Notes under the pieces: generated by a model | Database searches by the model: none | Seen by the model: only the letters and a program-made list of their open reading frames with translations | What the model was told of the DNA's origin: nothing | Made by a program: the position numbers and the translations under genes | In this document: positions 19,782-31,066 of the stretch, piece by piece | Layout of the letters: each line of letters starts with the position of its first letter | Position numbering within the stretch: the first letter of the stretch is position 1 | NCBI RefSeq assembly: GCF_000024625.1 | Contig: NC_013407.1 | Span: forward strand, 496,001-560,000 | DNA from: Methanocaldococcus vulcanius M7 | GTDB taxonomy: Archaea; AGJL01; Methanococci; Methanococcales; Methanocaldococcaceae | Direction: 5' to 3' | DNA: 64,000 nt

Positions 19782-22700
19782 ATGACTACATTAGAAAAAA
19801 TTGAATTAAAAAATTTTAAATCTTTTAAAAAACTATCCCTCGATATTCCTAAAGGATTTACAGCAATTGTTGGGCCGAATGGAAGCGGAAAATCAAACAT
19901 AGTAGATGCGATCCTATTTGTTCTTGGAAAAACGTCTGCAAAAAAGTTAAGGGCAAATAAATTCAGCGGGTTGATTACATATCACAACGGAAAACGTGCA
20001 GATTTTGCAGAGGTCTGTATTTATTTTTTAAATGAAAATGACACATTTAAAACATTTAACATAAATGCAGATCGAGTGGGAATATTAAGAAGGATAAAAA
20101 AAAGTGGGGAGAGTAATTATTACTTGATCTGGAAAGATAATGATAAAGAAAAACGGAGAAAAATGTCTAAACAGGAAATTATAGATTTATTTAGAAAATT
20201 AGGACTTTTAGGAAATAATGTGATCTCTCAGGGAGATCTTTTGAGGATAATCAACGTATCACCAATAGAGAGAAGGAAGATAATTGATGAAATTAGTGGA
20301 ATCGCTGAATTTGATGAAAAAAAGAAAAAAGCAGAAGAAGAATTAAAAAAAGCAAGAGAATTAATAGAAATGATAGATATAAGAATAAGTGAGGTAGAAA
20401 ATAATCTAAAAAAACTCCAAAAAGAAAAAGAAGATGCAGAATTATATTTAAGCTTAAATAGTGAGCTAAAATCTGCGAAGTATGCTCTCCTCTTAAAAAA
20501 AGTTGATTATCTAACAAAAATACTGGATAATTTAAAAGAAGATATAAAAAATTTAGAGGAATTAAAGTCCGAGTTTTTAGATAAAGTTAAATCACTTGAT
20601 GATGAAATAAATTCCTTAAAAAATAGATTAAAAAATATAATAACTGAGTTAAATGAAAAAGGCAATGAAGAGGTTTTAGAACTTCATAAATCTATAAAAG
20701 AGTTGGAGATAGAGATAGAAAATGATAAAAAGATATTAAATTCATCTAAAAATGAAGTAATCAAGATTGAGAGGGAAATAGAAAATAAAAAAAGAGAGAT
20801 TGAAGAAACTAAACAAAAAATTATAGAAAATAGGGACTTAATCATTAAAAAAGAAGAAAAAATAAAAGAAATTGAAGAGCAAATAAAAAATCTAAATTAT
20901 GAAAAGGAACGACTTAAAACTACTATAAATGAAAGTGAAAATACAATAAAATACTTAAAAAAGATGGAAATGGAACTTACCGACGAAATCTCAAAAAATC
21001 AGAATGAATTATATTCTCTAAGAAAGAAATTAAATGATTTAGATAACATACTGAACAGAAAAAACTTTGAAATTGAAAAAAATACTGAAACCATAAACAA
21101 ACTAAAAGAAGAGCTTGAATCAACAGAGGAAGTAGATACAAAATCTTTATACATTGAATTAGAAAATATAAAAGTAGAGATAGAATTTTCTAAACGAAAG
21201 ATAAACGAAATTGAAGAAAAAAAGAAAAATTTCCAAAATAAATTAGATGAATTACATGCAGAATATATAAAAGAAAATGCCCGGATTAAAGCAATAAAAG
21301 AGATGGAAGAACTATCTATTGACCGAACAATCAAGGAAATTTTAAATGCCAAACTCCCTGGCGTTATAGATATTGTAGGAAATCTTGGAAAAACAAAAAT
21401 TGAATATAAAACTGCAATTGAGGTCTCTGCAGGAAATCGGCTTAATTACCTCGTAGTTAAGAGAATGGAAGATGCAGTTAGGGCAATAAAATATTTAAAA
21501 GAGAGAAAACTTGGAAGGGCAACATTCTTGCCAATGGATAGAATTGAAGGACGGGAAACAGTATTTATAAACGAAAAAGGAGTAGTTGGACGAGCCATAG
21601 ATCTTGTAGAGTTTGATGAGAAATATAGAGATGTATTTGAGTATGTTTTTGGAAATACTGTTATCGTTGAAAATATAGACGTAGCAAAAGAGTTATCAAA
21701 AAAATATCGAAAAGTAAGGTTTGTAACACTTGATGGAGATGTGATAGAGCCAAGTGGAGTTATGATCGGAGGGACATTCAAGAGTAGGGCTAAAATTAAA
21801 GTAGATGTTGATTTAAATAAATTAAATAGGATAGCTGATGAGATTATAAAAATTGAAAACGAACTAAAATCTCTGAAAGATGAAATCGATAGATTGAATG
21901 AGATAATTAGAAAAAACCTGTCTAAAAAAATGGAAATTGAGAATACATTGGAAATTATCAAGAAAAATGAAATGAGAAGAATGGAAATTTTAGAGAAAAA
22001 TTCCTCATTGATAAAAGAGTTAACTCTGAAAAATGAAGAGATCCTTGATGAAATAGAAGAATTAAATCTTGAAAAAGAAGAAATTTTGAGAAATATAGAA
22101 AAAATAGAGAAAAAAATAGATGAACTGATGGAAAAAAGAGAGAATGTGATAAAAGAGCTTAGAAAATATGAAAGCGATGAAAATTTAAAAAGAATAAAGG
22201 AGATCGAAGAAGAGATAACAAAATTAGAAAAACAAAAAATAGGACTAAAAAATGAGATTGAAAAAGGACTCACACTGATCAAAGAAATTTTAATTCCAAA
22301 AACAGAAGAACTAAACAAAAAAATATCAGAGTTAATTAATAAAAAGTCGGTTTTAGAGAAGAATATATCGTTTTATGAAGAAAGTATAAAGAATAATTTA
22401 AAAATATTAAACGAAAAAAAGAAAAAATATAACGAATTAGCTAAAAATTTAAAGGAACTAACAGAAAAGAAAGAGAAGATTGAAAATGAGATTGAAACAT
22501 TGGAACATGAAAAAAAGAAATTATTGCAAAAAATAAAAGAAATTGAAAATGAAATAAACGAACTTAACGTTGAGAAAGCAAAATATGAGAGTAAATTAGA
22601 AGAAGAAGAACGAAAACTTTATTTATGCGAAAAAGTAGAAATAAAAGATGGTTTAGAAGAAAAGACAATTGAGGAACTGGAGATATATATAGGAGAGCTT

Positions 22701-23300
22701 GAAAGTGAAATAAAAAAGTTAGAACCAATAAATATGAGGGCTATTGAGGACTATAAATACGTTGAGGAGAGATACAAAGAATTAATCGAAAAAAGGAAAG
22801 AATATGAGAGAGACGAGAATAAATGCCTCCAATTAATGGAAGAGATAGAAAATAGAAAAAAAGAAGTGTTTATGGAAGTGTTTAATAAAGTTGCCAAGAA
22901 TTTTGAAGAGGTTTATAGAGAAATTGGAGGAGTTGGAAAATTAAGCTTAGAAAATGAGGAAAATCCATTTGAGGGAGGTATATTAATAGATGCTTCTCCA
23001 AAAGGAAAAAAACTTTTAAGTTTAGATGCAATGAGTGGAGGAGAAAAATCGTTAACTGCACTGGCCTTTTTATTTGCCATTCAAAAATTAAATCCTTCTC
23101 CGTTCTATGTTTTGGATGAAGTTGATGCCGCTTTAGATGTTAAAAACGTGTCATTAATTGCAGATATGATTAAAAATGCTTCAAAATATAGCCAATTTAT
23201 TGTTATAAGCCATAGAGAGCAAATGGTTAGCAAAGCAGATGTTGTTTATGGAGTTTACATGGAAAATGGATTAAGTAAAGTTGTTGGAATTAAATTATAA
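19782..23300 (+). CDS. smc: Chromosome segregation ATPase SMC
   Basis: 1172 residues from ATG 19782, preceded by a perfect GGTGATC; upstream TTG and GTG in frame overlap that site. N-terminal head with Walker A GPNGSGKSN at about 31-39, and SQGDLLRIINVSPIERRKIIDEISG. A long coiled coil is split by the hinge at about 515-655 (LPGVIDIVGNLGKTKIEYKTAIEVSAG through GVMIGGTFKS). The C-terminal head has the signature DAMSGGEKSLTALAF and Walker B FYVLDEVDAALD. Forms the condensin-like DNA loop extruder with ScpA. ScpA/ScpB are not in the window. Confidence 0.96.
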   Translation: MTTLEKIELKNFKSFKKLSLDIPKGFTAIVGPNGSGKSNIVDAILFVLGKTSAKKLRANKFSGLITYHNGKRADFAEVCIYFLNENDTFKTFNINADRVGILRRIKKSGESNYYLIWKDNDKEKRRKMSKQEIIDLFRKLGLLGNNVISQGDLLRIINVSPIERRKIIDEISGIAEFDEKKKKAEEELKKARELIEMIDIRISEVENNLKKLQKEKEDAELYLSLNSELKSAKYALLLKKVDYLTKILDNLKEDIKNLEELKSEFLDKVKSLDDEINSLKNRLKNIITELNEKGNEEVLELHKSIKELEIEIENDKKILNSSKNEVIKIEREIENKKREIEETKQKIIENRDLIIKKEEKIKEIEEQIKNLNYEKERLKTTINESENTIKYLKKMEMELTDEISKNQNELYSLRKKLNDLDNILNRKNFEIEKNTETINKLKEELESTEEVDTKSLYIELENIKVEIEFSKRKINEIEEKKKNFQNKLDELHAEYIKENARIKAIKEMEELSIDRTIKEILNAKLPGVIDIVGNLGKTKIEYKTAIEVSAGNRLNYLVVKRMEDAVRAIKYLKERKLGRATFLPMDRIEGRETVFINEKGVVGRAIDLVEFDEKYRDVFEYVFGNTVIVENIDVAKELSKKYRKVRFVTLDGDVIEPSGVMIGGTFKSRAKIKVDVDLNKLNRIADEIIKIENELKSLKDEIDRLNEIIRKNLSKKMEIENTLEIIKKNEMRRMEILEKNSSLIKELTLKNEEILDEIEELNLEKEEILRNIEKIEKKIDELMEKRENVIKELRKYESDENLKRIKEIEEEITKLEKQKIGLKNEIEKGLTLIKEILIPKTEELNKKISELINKKSVLEKNISFYEESIKNNLKILNEKKKKYNELAKNLKELTEKKEKIENEIETLEHEKKKLLQKIKEIENEINELNVEKAKYESKLEEEERKLYLCEKVEIKDGLEEKTIEELEIYIGELESEIKKLEPINMRAIEDYKYVEERYKELIEKRKEYERDENKCLQLMEEIENRKKEVFMEVFNKVAKNFEEVYREIGGVGKLSLENEENPFEGGILIDASPKGKKLLSLDAMSGGEKSLTALAFLFAIQKLNPSPFYVLDEVDAALDVKNVSLIADMIKNASKYSQFIVISHREQMVSKADVVYGVYMENGLSKVVGIKL

Positions 23301-23355
23301 ATAAACTATTGAAGATAAGATTAAATAATATTTCTTGTATTTTTATTTAATATTT

Positions 23356-24105
23356 TTATTTTAATAATTTGTCAACGATCTCTTTTATTTCTGGAACATC
23401 AATGTCCATTTCCTCTCCAAGCAATCCACACTTCATTATCTCCTCTCTTTGTGGAATTACTGCAATAACCTTATCTCTGCTAACATTTTTTAATATAAGA
23501 TCTTTTGTGTTATCATCTGCCTTATTAATTATAAAATAAACTTTTTTTCCTAATTTTTCTCCTATTTCTTCTATTTTTTTAGAGAGGTTAATTGACTCAT
23601 ACGTTGGATCGATAATACCAACAATTACATCACAACCACTCTCAACCCCTCTTCCAAAATGCTCTATTCCTGCTTCGGTATCAACCACAACAACCTCTCC
23701 ATCATTAAGTTTTAATGCATTTAAAAATTCCCTCAAAAGAGCACCCATTGGGCAGGCACAACCCTCTCCAAAGTCGTGTATCTTTCCAACAGCGAGAAAC
23801 TTAATGTTTCCCTTCTCAGAGACGTACTCCTTTGGAAGTGAGTTTATACTTATATCCTCATCAAACAATTTAACCTTCCTTCCAAGAGCTTTTTTTCTCA
23901 CTTTTTCCATAAATTTCTTCCTACCTCCAAGATACTCGATAAAATCCTTTGGTAAATCAACTCCAAGCAATCTGTGTAAACTTAAATTCGATTCATCCCC
24001 ATCAATTACTAAAACTTTATAACCCCTATTTGCAAGTTCTTTTGATATTAAAGCAGTTATTGAACTTTTACCACATCCTCCTTTACCACATATTGATATT
24101 TTCAT
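23356..24105 (-). CDS. CooC-like P-loop ATPase
   Basis: 249 residues. Deviant Walker A GKGGCGKSS (7-15) of the MinD/CooC group, DGDESN, and the CxC motif C116-A-C118 in GEGCACPMG, the nickel-binding pair of CooC. DTEAGIEHFGRG is the CooC switch II. Such proteins load Ni into CO dehydrogenase or help related cluster insertion, with ATP hydrolysis. No CODH genes lie nearby, so the target is inferred. Convergent with smc. Confidence 0.82.
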   Translation of the reverse strand: MKISICGKGGCGKSSITALISKELANRGYKVLVIDGDESNLSLHRLLGVDLPKDFIEYLGGRKKFMEKVRKKALGRKVKLFDEDISINSLPKEYVSEKGNIKFLAVGKIHDFGEGCACPMGALLREFLNALKLNDGEVVVVDTEAGIEHFGRGVESGCDVIVGIIDPTYESINLSKKIEEIGEKLGKKVYFIINKADDNTKDLILKNVSRDKVIAVIPQREEIMKCGLLGEEMDIDVPEIKEIVDKLLK

Positions 24106-24431
24106 GCTTTCCCTCTTATGCCATTTTTGAATATTTTTCTATGCTTTTTTCGATTATTTTTTATTTTCATTTTTATTATTTTATCTATTTTTATCGGTTA
24201 ATTATTAATCTTAGTTTGATAAGATATGCTTTTATTGTGTTCTACTTTATTTTATTTACCATTATTTAAAATTTTGATTATGTGAATATAAGATAATCAA
24301 ATAAACAAGATAAACATCAGGATTAATGAATATGTGAAAATTTAGATTATATCGACAATAAACTTATCAATTTTCTACAAAATCAAAAACTTTATATAAT
24401 ATGGAATTTTTATCTTTATTTTGTGATTACT
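24106..24431. promoter_or_regulatory. Divergent intergenic region with TATA box before HTH gene
   Basis: 326 bases. ACTTTATATAATATGG at 24389-24404 is a good archaeal TATA box about 40 bases before ATG 24432, so the transcript leader would be only about ten bases. The rest is AT-rich without clear features. Confidence 0.5.
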
Positions 24432-25121
24432 ATGGAGAAAGTTGCGATGCATATAATAGGAGATATAGTATTGTCTGAAAATACGGGAAAGGCATTAAAA
24501 AAATGGCGAAATTTGTTTAATATACAGCAAATCGAACTTGCAAAATATTTAAATGTATCTCCATCCGTTATAAGCGATTATGAAGTTGGAAGACGAAAAA
24601 ATCCAGGAGTGAACATTGTAAAAAAATATGTTTTAGCATTGATCGAGATAGATAAAGAAAAAGGCGGACAGACAATAAAAGCATTAAAGAGAATTTTAGA
24701 TAAAAGTCCCTCAATGAAGGCAATTTTATCAATAAAAGAATATGAAAATCCCATATCTTTAGAAAAATTTTTAGACATTATAGATGGAGAAATGGTCGTT
24801 GGAGATGTTTCAGAAATGCAAATTTATGGACACACAGTAGTTGATAGCATAAAGGCAATATTGGAAATGACCGGAGATGATTTCTACCATCTATATGGTT
24901 GGACAACTGAAAGAGCATTAATATTTACAAACGTTTCCACGGGAAGAAGCCCAATGGTTGCTGTTAGAGTTAGCATAATGAAACCGAGAGTCGTTGTTCT
25001 ACAAGGAATAACCCCTGGGAAAATAGATAATTTAGCAATAAAATTGGCAAAAATAGACAATATTCCATTAATAACAACAAGATTAGATACAAAAGAGTTA
25101 ATAAAGCGTTTGAATGGTTAA
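24432..25121 (+). CDS. XRE-type HTH transcriptional regulator (MJ1545-like)
   Basis: 229 residues from ATG 24432, with GTGAT at 24423-24427 as ribosome-binding site. The HTH covers about 22-60: KWRNLFNIQQIELAKYLNVS with PSVISDYEVGRRKNPG. The C-terminal domain (about 100-229) has YGHTVVDSIKAILEMTGDDFYHLYGWTTERALIFTNVSTGRSP, a conserved ligand-binding-like module. I recall the same gene order (MJ1545 then MJ1546) in M. jannaschii, so control of the mevalonate-entry cluster is a reasonable inference; no operator was identified. Confidence 0.82.
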   Translation: MEKVAMHIIGDIVLSENTGKALKKWRNLFNIQQIELAKYLNVSPSVISDYEVGRRKNPGVNIVKKYVLALIEIDKEKGGQTIKALKRILDKSPSMKAILSIKEYENPISLEKFLDIIDGEMVVGDVSEMQIYGHTVVDSIKAILEMTGDDFYHLYGWTTERALIFTNVSTGRSPMVAVRVSIMKPRVVVLQGITPGKIDNLAIKLAKIDNIPLITTRLDTKELIKRLNG

Positions 25122-25239
25122 TTAAGTATTAATATTTAATATTTGGTCTTGTTTTTCTTAATTTAATTTTTAATTTAATTTTTTCTGTTGGAAATTAAAT
25201 CAAATCATAAGTTAAAAAATTATTGCTTACGGTGAAAAA

Positions 25240-26277
25240 ATGGTAGGAATAGTCGGATACGGAGCATATATACCAAAATATAGAATAAAAGTTGAAGAAA
25301 TAGCAAGGGTTTGGAATAAAGACCCAAATGCAATAAAAAAAGGACTCTTAGTTTATGAAAAAGCAGTTCCAAGTTTAGATGAAGATACTGCAACCATAGC
25401 CGTTGAAGCATCAAGAAATGCTTTAAAAAGGGCTGAAATAGATCCGAAAGATATTGGAGCAGTTTATGTAGGTAGTGAAAGTCATCCCTATGCGGTTAAA
25501 CCAACATCAACCATAGTGGCAGAGGCAATAGATGCAACTCCAGAACTGACTGCGGCAGATTTAGAATTTGCTTGTAAGGCAGGAACTGCTGGGATTCAGA
25601 TGTGTATGGGATTGGTTGAGAGTGGTTTAATAAAATACGGATTAGCTATTGGAGCAGATACTGCCCAAGGAGCTCCGGGAGATGCATTGGAATATACGGC
25701 AGCAGCAGGAGGAGCTGCTTACATAATAGGAAAATCAAACGTTATAGCTGAATTCAACGGCACTTATTCATACACAACAGACACTCCCGACTTTTGGAGA
25801 AGAGAGGGAAAGCCATATCCAAGACATGGAGGGAGATTTACAGGAGAGCCAGCATACTTTAAGCATGTAATCAATGCCGCTAAGGGATTAATGGAAAAGA
25901 TGGGAACAAAGCCAGAGGATTATGATTACTGCGTCTTTCATCAACCAAACGGAAAGTTTTATATTAGAGTAGCCAAGACGCTGGGTTTTAAAGAAGAGCA
26001 ATACAAATATGGATTACTAACTCCCCAAATAGGAAATACATATTCAGGAGCGGTTCCTTTAGGTTTATCAAATATTTTAGATAATTGTAAAGGAGGAGAG
26101 AGAATTTTAGCTGTCTCCTATGGTAGCGGAGCTGGGAGTGATGCTTTTGATATAACAATAACTGAAAGAATAAATAAAATCAAAGATAAAGCACCAAAAA
26201 CTGCTTATTATTTAGAAAGAAAAGAATATATCGACTATGCGATATATGCTAAATTCAGAAGAAAAATTAAGATGTAA
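25240..26277 (+). CDS. Hydroxymethylglutaryl-CoA synthase (archaeal type)
   Basis: 345 residues. Joins acetoacetyl-CoA and acetyl-CoA to HMG-CoA for archaeal lipid isoprenoids. The catalytic Cys is C112 in [11 protein letters not shown]; the His is in [22 protein letters not shown] and [10 protein letters not shown] close the thiolase fold. Start ATG follows ACGGTGAAAAA. With the thiolase and DUF35 genes downstream it should form the known complex that channels acetoacetyl-CoA. Confidence 0.93.
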   Translation: MVGIVGYGAYIPKYRIKVEEIARVWNKDPNAIKKGLLVYEKAVPSLDEDTATIAVEASRNALKRAEIDPKDIGAVYVGSESHPYAVKPTSTIVAEAIDATPELTAADLEFACKAGTAGIQMCMGLVESGLIKYGLAIGADTAQGAPGDALEYTAAAGGAAYIIGKSNVIAEFNGTYSYTTDTPDFWRREGKPYPRHGGRFTGEPAYFKHVINAAKGLMEKMGTKPEDYDYCVFHQPNGKFYIRVAKTLGFKEEQYKYGLLTPQIGNTYSGAVPLGLSNILDNCKGGERILAVSYGSGAGSDAFDITITERINKIKDKAPKTAYYLERKEYIDYAIYAKFRRKIKM

Positions 26278-26328
26278 ATCTACAAAAATCTAAAAACTAC
26301 AAATTTAAATTAATTTACTAAATTCTGA

Positions 26329-27528
<1,200 letters not shown>

Positions 27529-27541
27529 TTGGGTTGATATT

Positions 27542-27769
27542 ATGGACAAGATTAAAAAGCAAGTTCTTACTATAGCGATTGGATGCATTGGATTTATGAT
27601 ATTTGACTTTATTGTATGGTATTATTTATTTGACGGATTAACTATATTTCTATGGATTTCTGCAGTAATATTTGCATGTCTGTTTGCAGTTTGGTTTATA
27701 CTATACAAAAAAGTCAAATTAAATATCCCATATTTACCATTTAATAAAAATAAAAACATGGGAGATTGA
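27542..27769 (+). CDS. Small membrane protein, two helices
   Basis: 75 residues from ATG 27542, 13 bases after the thiolase stop, with GGGTTGATATT upstream. Two hydrophobic helices at about 8-31 and 33-55 with a short polar turn (FDG), then a basic tail ending KNKNMGD. It lies inside the mevalonate-entry cluster, so it may be co-transcribed. No family recognised. Confidence 0.6.
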   Translation: MDKIKKQVLTIAIGCIGFMIFDFIVWYYLFDGLTIFLWISAVIFACLFAVWFILYKKVKLNIPYLPFNKNKNMGD

Positions 27770-27823
27770 CAGAGAAATTCTACCCCTTTATAAAAGATAT
27801 TTGTAAAAAAGATAGGATGTATA

Positions 27824-27955
27824 ATGTGGGTTGGAGGAGAGTGTAGATTGATTATGCTTATTGACATCTATATATCCTCAAAAATCTACGAACTCTATGG
27901 ATATGAAGATGGAGCATTGGAAGTTGAAGATATAGAAGAGGATAAGGCAAGCTAA
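27824..27955 (+). CDS. Possible small protein, 43 residues
   Basis: A short frame with [33 protein letters not shown] at its core (33 residues, positions 11-43). The ATG at 27824 has GATAGGATG upstream; a GGAGGAG at 27832-27838 could instead serve TTG 27848. The acidic C-terminus and its place before a CooT-like gene suggest a real gene, but the evidence is limited. Confidence 0.4.
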   Translation: MWVGGECRLIMLIDIYISSKIYELYGYEDGALEVEDIEEDKAS

Positions 27956-27969
27956 TTTATGGTGAAAAT

Positions 27970-28143
27970 ATGTGCAGTTGCAACCTCTACTTTAATGGAG
28001 AGTTAGTTATGGAAGATGTTATGATTGTTGAGAAAAAAGAAGATAAAGTCATAGCCATTGATCTATTTGGCGATAAAAAAGAATTCGTTGGAGATATTAA
28101 AAAAATTGATTTAAATGAGAATAAGATATTTATTGAGGGATAA
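27970..28143 (+). CDS. CooT-family small protein
   Basis: 57 residues starting MCSCNLYFNGELVMEDVMIV, with IDLFGDKKEFVGDIKKIDL and ending KIFIEG. The MC start, the alternating strand pattern and the final IDL...I..EG match the CooT family. CooT in Rhodospirillum is a nickel-binding homodimer that uses the N-terminal Met-Cys; methanogen relatives are uncharacterised. GGTGAAAAT precedes the ATG directly. The family assignment is from pattern memory. Confidence 0.65.
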   Translation: MCSCNLYFNGELVMEDVMIVEKKEDKVIAIDLFGDKKEFVGDIKKIDLNENKIFIEG

Positions 28144-28253
28144 ATCGATAATAACCGACTATTTAATTAAATTTTAATTAAATTTAAAGTGAATAGAAAT
28201 AATAAGAAAGAAATAAATAAAGGGAATAAATAAAAGCAAGATCGAGGGAGATT

Positions 28254-28649
28254 ATGGTAGTAAGAAGTTGGAGACATATAAAAGAGAGATACAACCTAAT
28301 AGGAGTTAGATGTAAAAATTGTGGAACTGTCTATTTCCCTTCAAGAGAGATATGCCCAAAATGTAGAAGAAAAACGGACTTTGAGGATATTAAATTGAGT
28401 GGTAGGGGAAAAGTTTATACTTATTCAGTAGTTCATGTGGCTCCGAAGGATTTTGAGAAGCAAGCCCCTTACGTGATAGCGATTATTGAGTTAGAAGAAG
28501 GAGTTAAAATAACTGGTCAAGTGGTTGATTGTAAGCCAGAAGAAGTGTATATCGGCATGCCGGTTGAAGCTGTGTTTAGAAGGATCAAAGAAGATGGAGA
28601 TGATGGAGTTATAACCTATGGATATAAATTCAAACCTGTTGAAAATTAA
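28254..28649 (+). CDS. DUF35 acyl-CoA-binding OB-fold scaffold protein
   Basis: 131 residues. A rubredoxin-like zinc ribbon (C20, C23, C34, C37 in VRCKNCGTVYFPSREICPKC) is followed by an OB fold (KVYTYSVVHVAPKDFEKQAPYVIAIIELEEG). In archaea this protein bridges thiolase and HMG-CoA synthase and covers the shared CoA site. Last gene of the mevalonate-entry cluster; GAGGGAGATT precedes the ATG. Intervening small genes separate it from the thiolase. Confidence 0.9.
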   Translation: MVVRSWRHIKERYNLIGVRCKNCGTVYFPSREICPKCRRKTDFEDIKLSGRGKVYTYSVVHVAPKDFEKQAPYVIAIIELEEGVKITGQVVDCKPEEVYIGMPVEAVFRRIKEDGDDGVITYGYKFKPVEN

Positions 28650-28758
28650 TTATTAACCAAGAAAAATTAAGAAAACAAATAAATAAAATAAATATAAAAT
28701 AATAGACCAATTAAAAAATGTTAATAGATTATAAATTATAAAAAGAGATATTTTAATT

Positions 28759-29418
28759 TTATTCTGCAACAGTTTCTTCAGCTTCTTTTACAAATCCTTC
28801 GTTTTCTTCTTTTTTAGCTAAAGATAAAACTTCTGATTTATAAACAATAACGTTTCTGACTGGGAATATCTTTTTACATTCATTCTTTATTCTCTCAGCC
28901 ATCTCCCCGAATAACATCGCTTGAACATACTGTGGAAATGTTTTCTCCTTAGCCATTGCTTTTATAATTTCAACCATCTTCTTTCTAAGATCGGATTTCT
29001 GCTTTGCGTCAGCTCTGTAAGCAGTTAAAACAACGGCCTTAGTTCTTACTTTGTATCCGTCTTGGGTTGTAACATCTAAGATAGCGTCAATTCTACTTCT
29101 TCTTCTCCTTATTTGGGATCTCATAAATTCTCTTGTTGTATCATGCCCATAATATTGAGCTATTGCTTTATTTCCAGTAATTCCAAATATTTTGAAATAA
29201 ACCCTATGCATGTGCTTTGTTGGATCTCCTGTTAAGTCCCTTAAACTTGTTTCTGCAACTCTACCTAAAACCAAACTTGGATCGTTTGCAGGAGTGTAGC
29301 CAATAAAGACGCCTCCGAACTCTGGTGTAGCGTAGATCTCATACCATACTTTCTCTTTCCACTTATCTTTTACCTTTCTAACTTTTCTTCTTGACCTTGC
29401 AGTTCTTGCAGTAGCCAT
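28759..29418 (-). CDS. rps3ae: Ribosomal protein eS1 (S3Ae)
   Basis: 219 residues. Basic N-terminus MATARTARSRRKVRKVKDKWKEK, then WYEIYATPEFGGVFIGYTP, GRVAETSLRDLTGD and the GHDTTREFMRSQIRRRRSRID block, all diagnostic of eS1. A small-subunit protein near the mRNA exit. AAGGTGAAAGA precedes the ATG. The acidic last 20 residues are variable. Confidence 0.96.
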   Translation of the reverse strand: MATARTARSRRKVRKVKDKWKEKVWYEIYATPEFGGVFIGYTPANDPSLVLGRVAETSLRDLTGDPTKHMHRVYFKIFGITGNKAIAQYYGHDTTREFMRSQIRRRRSRIDAILDVTTQDGYKVRTKAVVLTAYRADAKQKSDLRKKMVEIIKAMAKEKTFPQYVQAMLFGEMAERIKNECKKIFPVRNVIVYKSEVLSLAKKEENEGFVKEAEETVAE

Positions 29419-29516
29419 TCTTTCACCTTAAAAATTTGTTTTAGTGTGATTATTTTATTAATTTTTTATCAAAAATTTTTACATTAATTTTTAATTTTCA
29501 TCAGTTTTTGGTTTAG

Positions 29517-30128
29517 TTATTCCTCCTCTCTATAAAACTCAGTCAGATCAATATGATTTCGTAATGGCCTAACAACATCCCCATACAAACGTTTTATGTC
29601 TTTGGCTTTTGCTTTTTTTGCAGTTGTTTTATCTGTTTTTATCTTTTTCAATCTAAAAAATCCATCATTTATCCTATATACCTTTCCAATTTCAAATTCG
29701 AAATCATTTGGCACATATAAGTATATTCCATAGGTTTTATTTTTATCGTTTATAGATATTCCTATCTTTTTAGGAATAGATAAAGATTTTCCCCATATGA
29801 CTTTAATATCCTTCCCAATAGATTCTTTTACTGATTTTGGCGTTTCTATTTTGGTTATCTCTATCTCTTCTCCATCAACGTTTATTACATCTCCGACTTT
29901 GTATTTCTCATCTTCAGGAATATTTATTATTTTTGATTCAGAGAGATCATATCTACTTGTTATCAACTTTACCTGACTTAACTTTACCTTATCAACAATC
30001 TCCCTTACTCTACCACAATTTGGGCATTTAATTAAATAATATGCAGATTTTTCATGAATTTTTTTCTTTAGAACTTCTTGCTCTTCACAACCACAGTTCT
30101 CGCATACCATATTTATTTTTTCAGACAT
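29517..30128 (-). CDS. HVO_0476-family zinc-finger protein
   Basis: 203 residues from ATG 30128 (GAGGTTATTGAAA upstream; an in-frame TTG lies six bases earlier). N-terminal zinc ribbon with CENCGCEE and CPNCGRVREI, then a beta-rich domain with KYKVGDVINVDGEEIEITKIETP, and a basic C-terminus with KKAKAKDIKRLYGDVVRPLRNHIDL. Family name from memory; role unknown, but its place among ribosomal genes suggests translation or RNA binding. Confidence 0.75.
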   Translation of the reverse strand: MSEKINMVCENCGCEEQEVLKKKIHEKSAYYLIKCPNCGRVREIVDKVKLSQVKLITSRYDLSESKIINIPEDEKYKVGDVINVDGEEIEITKIETPKSVKESIGKDIKVIWGKSLSIPKKIGISINDKNKTYGIYLYVPNDFEFEIGKVYRINDGFFRLKKIKTDKTTAKKAKAKDIKRLYGDVVRPLRNHIDLTEFYREEE

Positions 30129-30186
30129 TTTCAATAACCTCTTAGATGTTATAATCTACATAACGTTAAAAAATTATTTTTAGGAG

Positions 30187-30858
30187 TTATCTTCTTCTCC
30201 TCCTTCTTCTTCTATTATCTTTTGGTTGGATTATAATTCTATATTTTGGATTTGCTGCTTTTTCTAAAAACTCTTCATATGTGAATGGCAAGTTTGTATC
30301 ATCAGATATAACTCCTCTATTTTTCAAATACTCTCTTGTTAATAAGTAGTAGATTAAAGCAACTGCTTTTTTACCTTTGTTGTTTGTCGGTATTACTAAG
30401 TCAATAAATGATGTCAAGTGCTCTGTATCACATAATCCAACGATAGGAACTCCTATTTCTGTTGCCTCTTTTAATGCCTGCCTGTCAACTCTTGGATCGC
30501 TTATAAATACTACTTCCGGCTCTATAAAGCCCTTATAGGATGGGTTTGTTAAGGTTCCAGGCACGAATCTTCCAACTACGGTTCTTATTCCTGTGTATTT
30601 TCCAAACTCTTCTAATGGGCCCATTGTATAGATTCTTCTTGAAACAGCCAATATATCTTCTGGTTCATATCTTGCTAAAAATTTAGCAGCTATTCTTAAT
30701 CTTTCATCTGTCTTTCTAACGTCTAAGACATATAATCCATCACTTCTTACTCTATATATAAATCTCTCCATATCTTTTGTTTTTTGCTGGGTTCCAATAT
30801 GAATACCTGAAGCTAAGTATGTATCCAACGGAACTAACAGTTCTTTTTCATTACTCAT
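30187..30858 (-). CDS. rps2: Ribosomal protein uS2
   Basis: 223 residues. [41 protein letters not shown], then [13 protein letters not shown] and [33 protein letters not shown] are conserved uS2 blocks. The C-terminus ends with eight arginines, an unusual tail that probably binds rRNA. GAAGGTGAAAGA precedes the ATG. Confidence 0.97.
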   Translation of the reverse strand: MSNEKELLVPLDTYLASGIHIGTQQKTKDMERFIYRVRSDGLYVLDVRKTDERLRIAAKFLARYEPEDILAVSRRIYTMGPLEEFGKYTGIRTVVGRFVPGTLTNPSYKGFIEPEVVFISDPRVDRQALKEATEIGVPIVGLCDTEHLTSFIDLVIPTNNKGKKAVALIYYLLTREYLKNRGVISDDTNLPFTYEEFLEKAANPKYRIIIQPKDNRRRRRRRR

Positions 30859-31066
30859 TCTTTCACCTTCTTTGTTGGATTAACGTTAAAAAAGAACTTT
30901 TTGTTTTTGTTATAGAATTTTAGGGGAGTTAAAAATTAGTAGTTTTTTCCCCAAATTATCTTTTTTTGGAGTTTAATTAAACTTTGATTTAAGATTTAAA
31001 AGATTATATAAATTTTGCTTATATAAATTTTTTGCTTATAACCATAACCAATATTAACTGTTTAAT

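Noticed and set aside
21446-22318. A 290-residue frame opposite smc
   Set aside because: It is a Ser/Ile/Phe-rich shadow of the Glu/Lys-rich coiled coil on the other strand.
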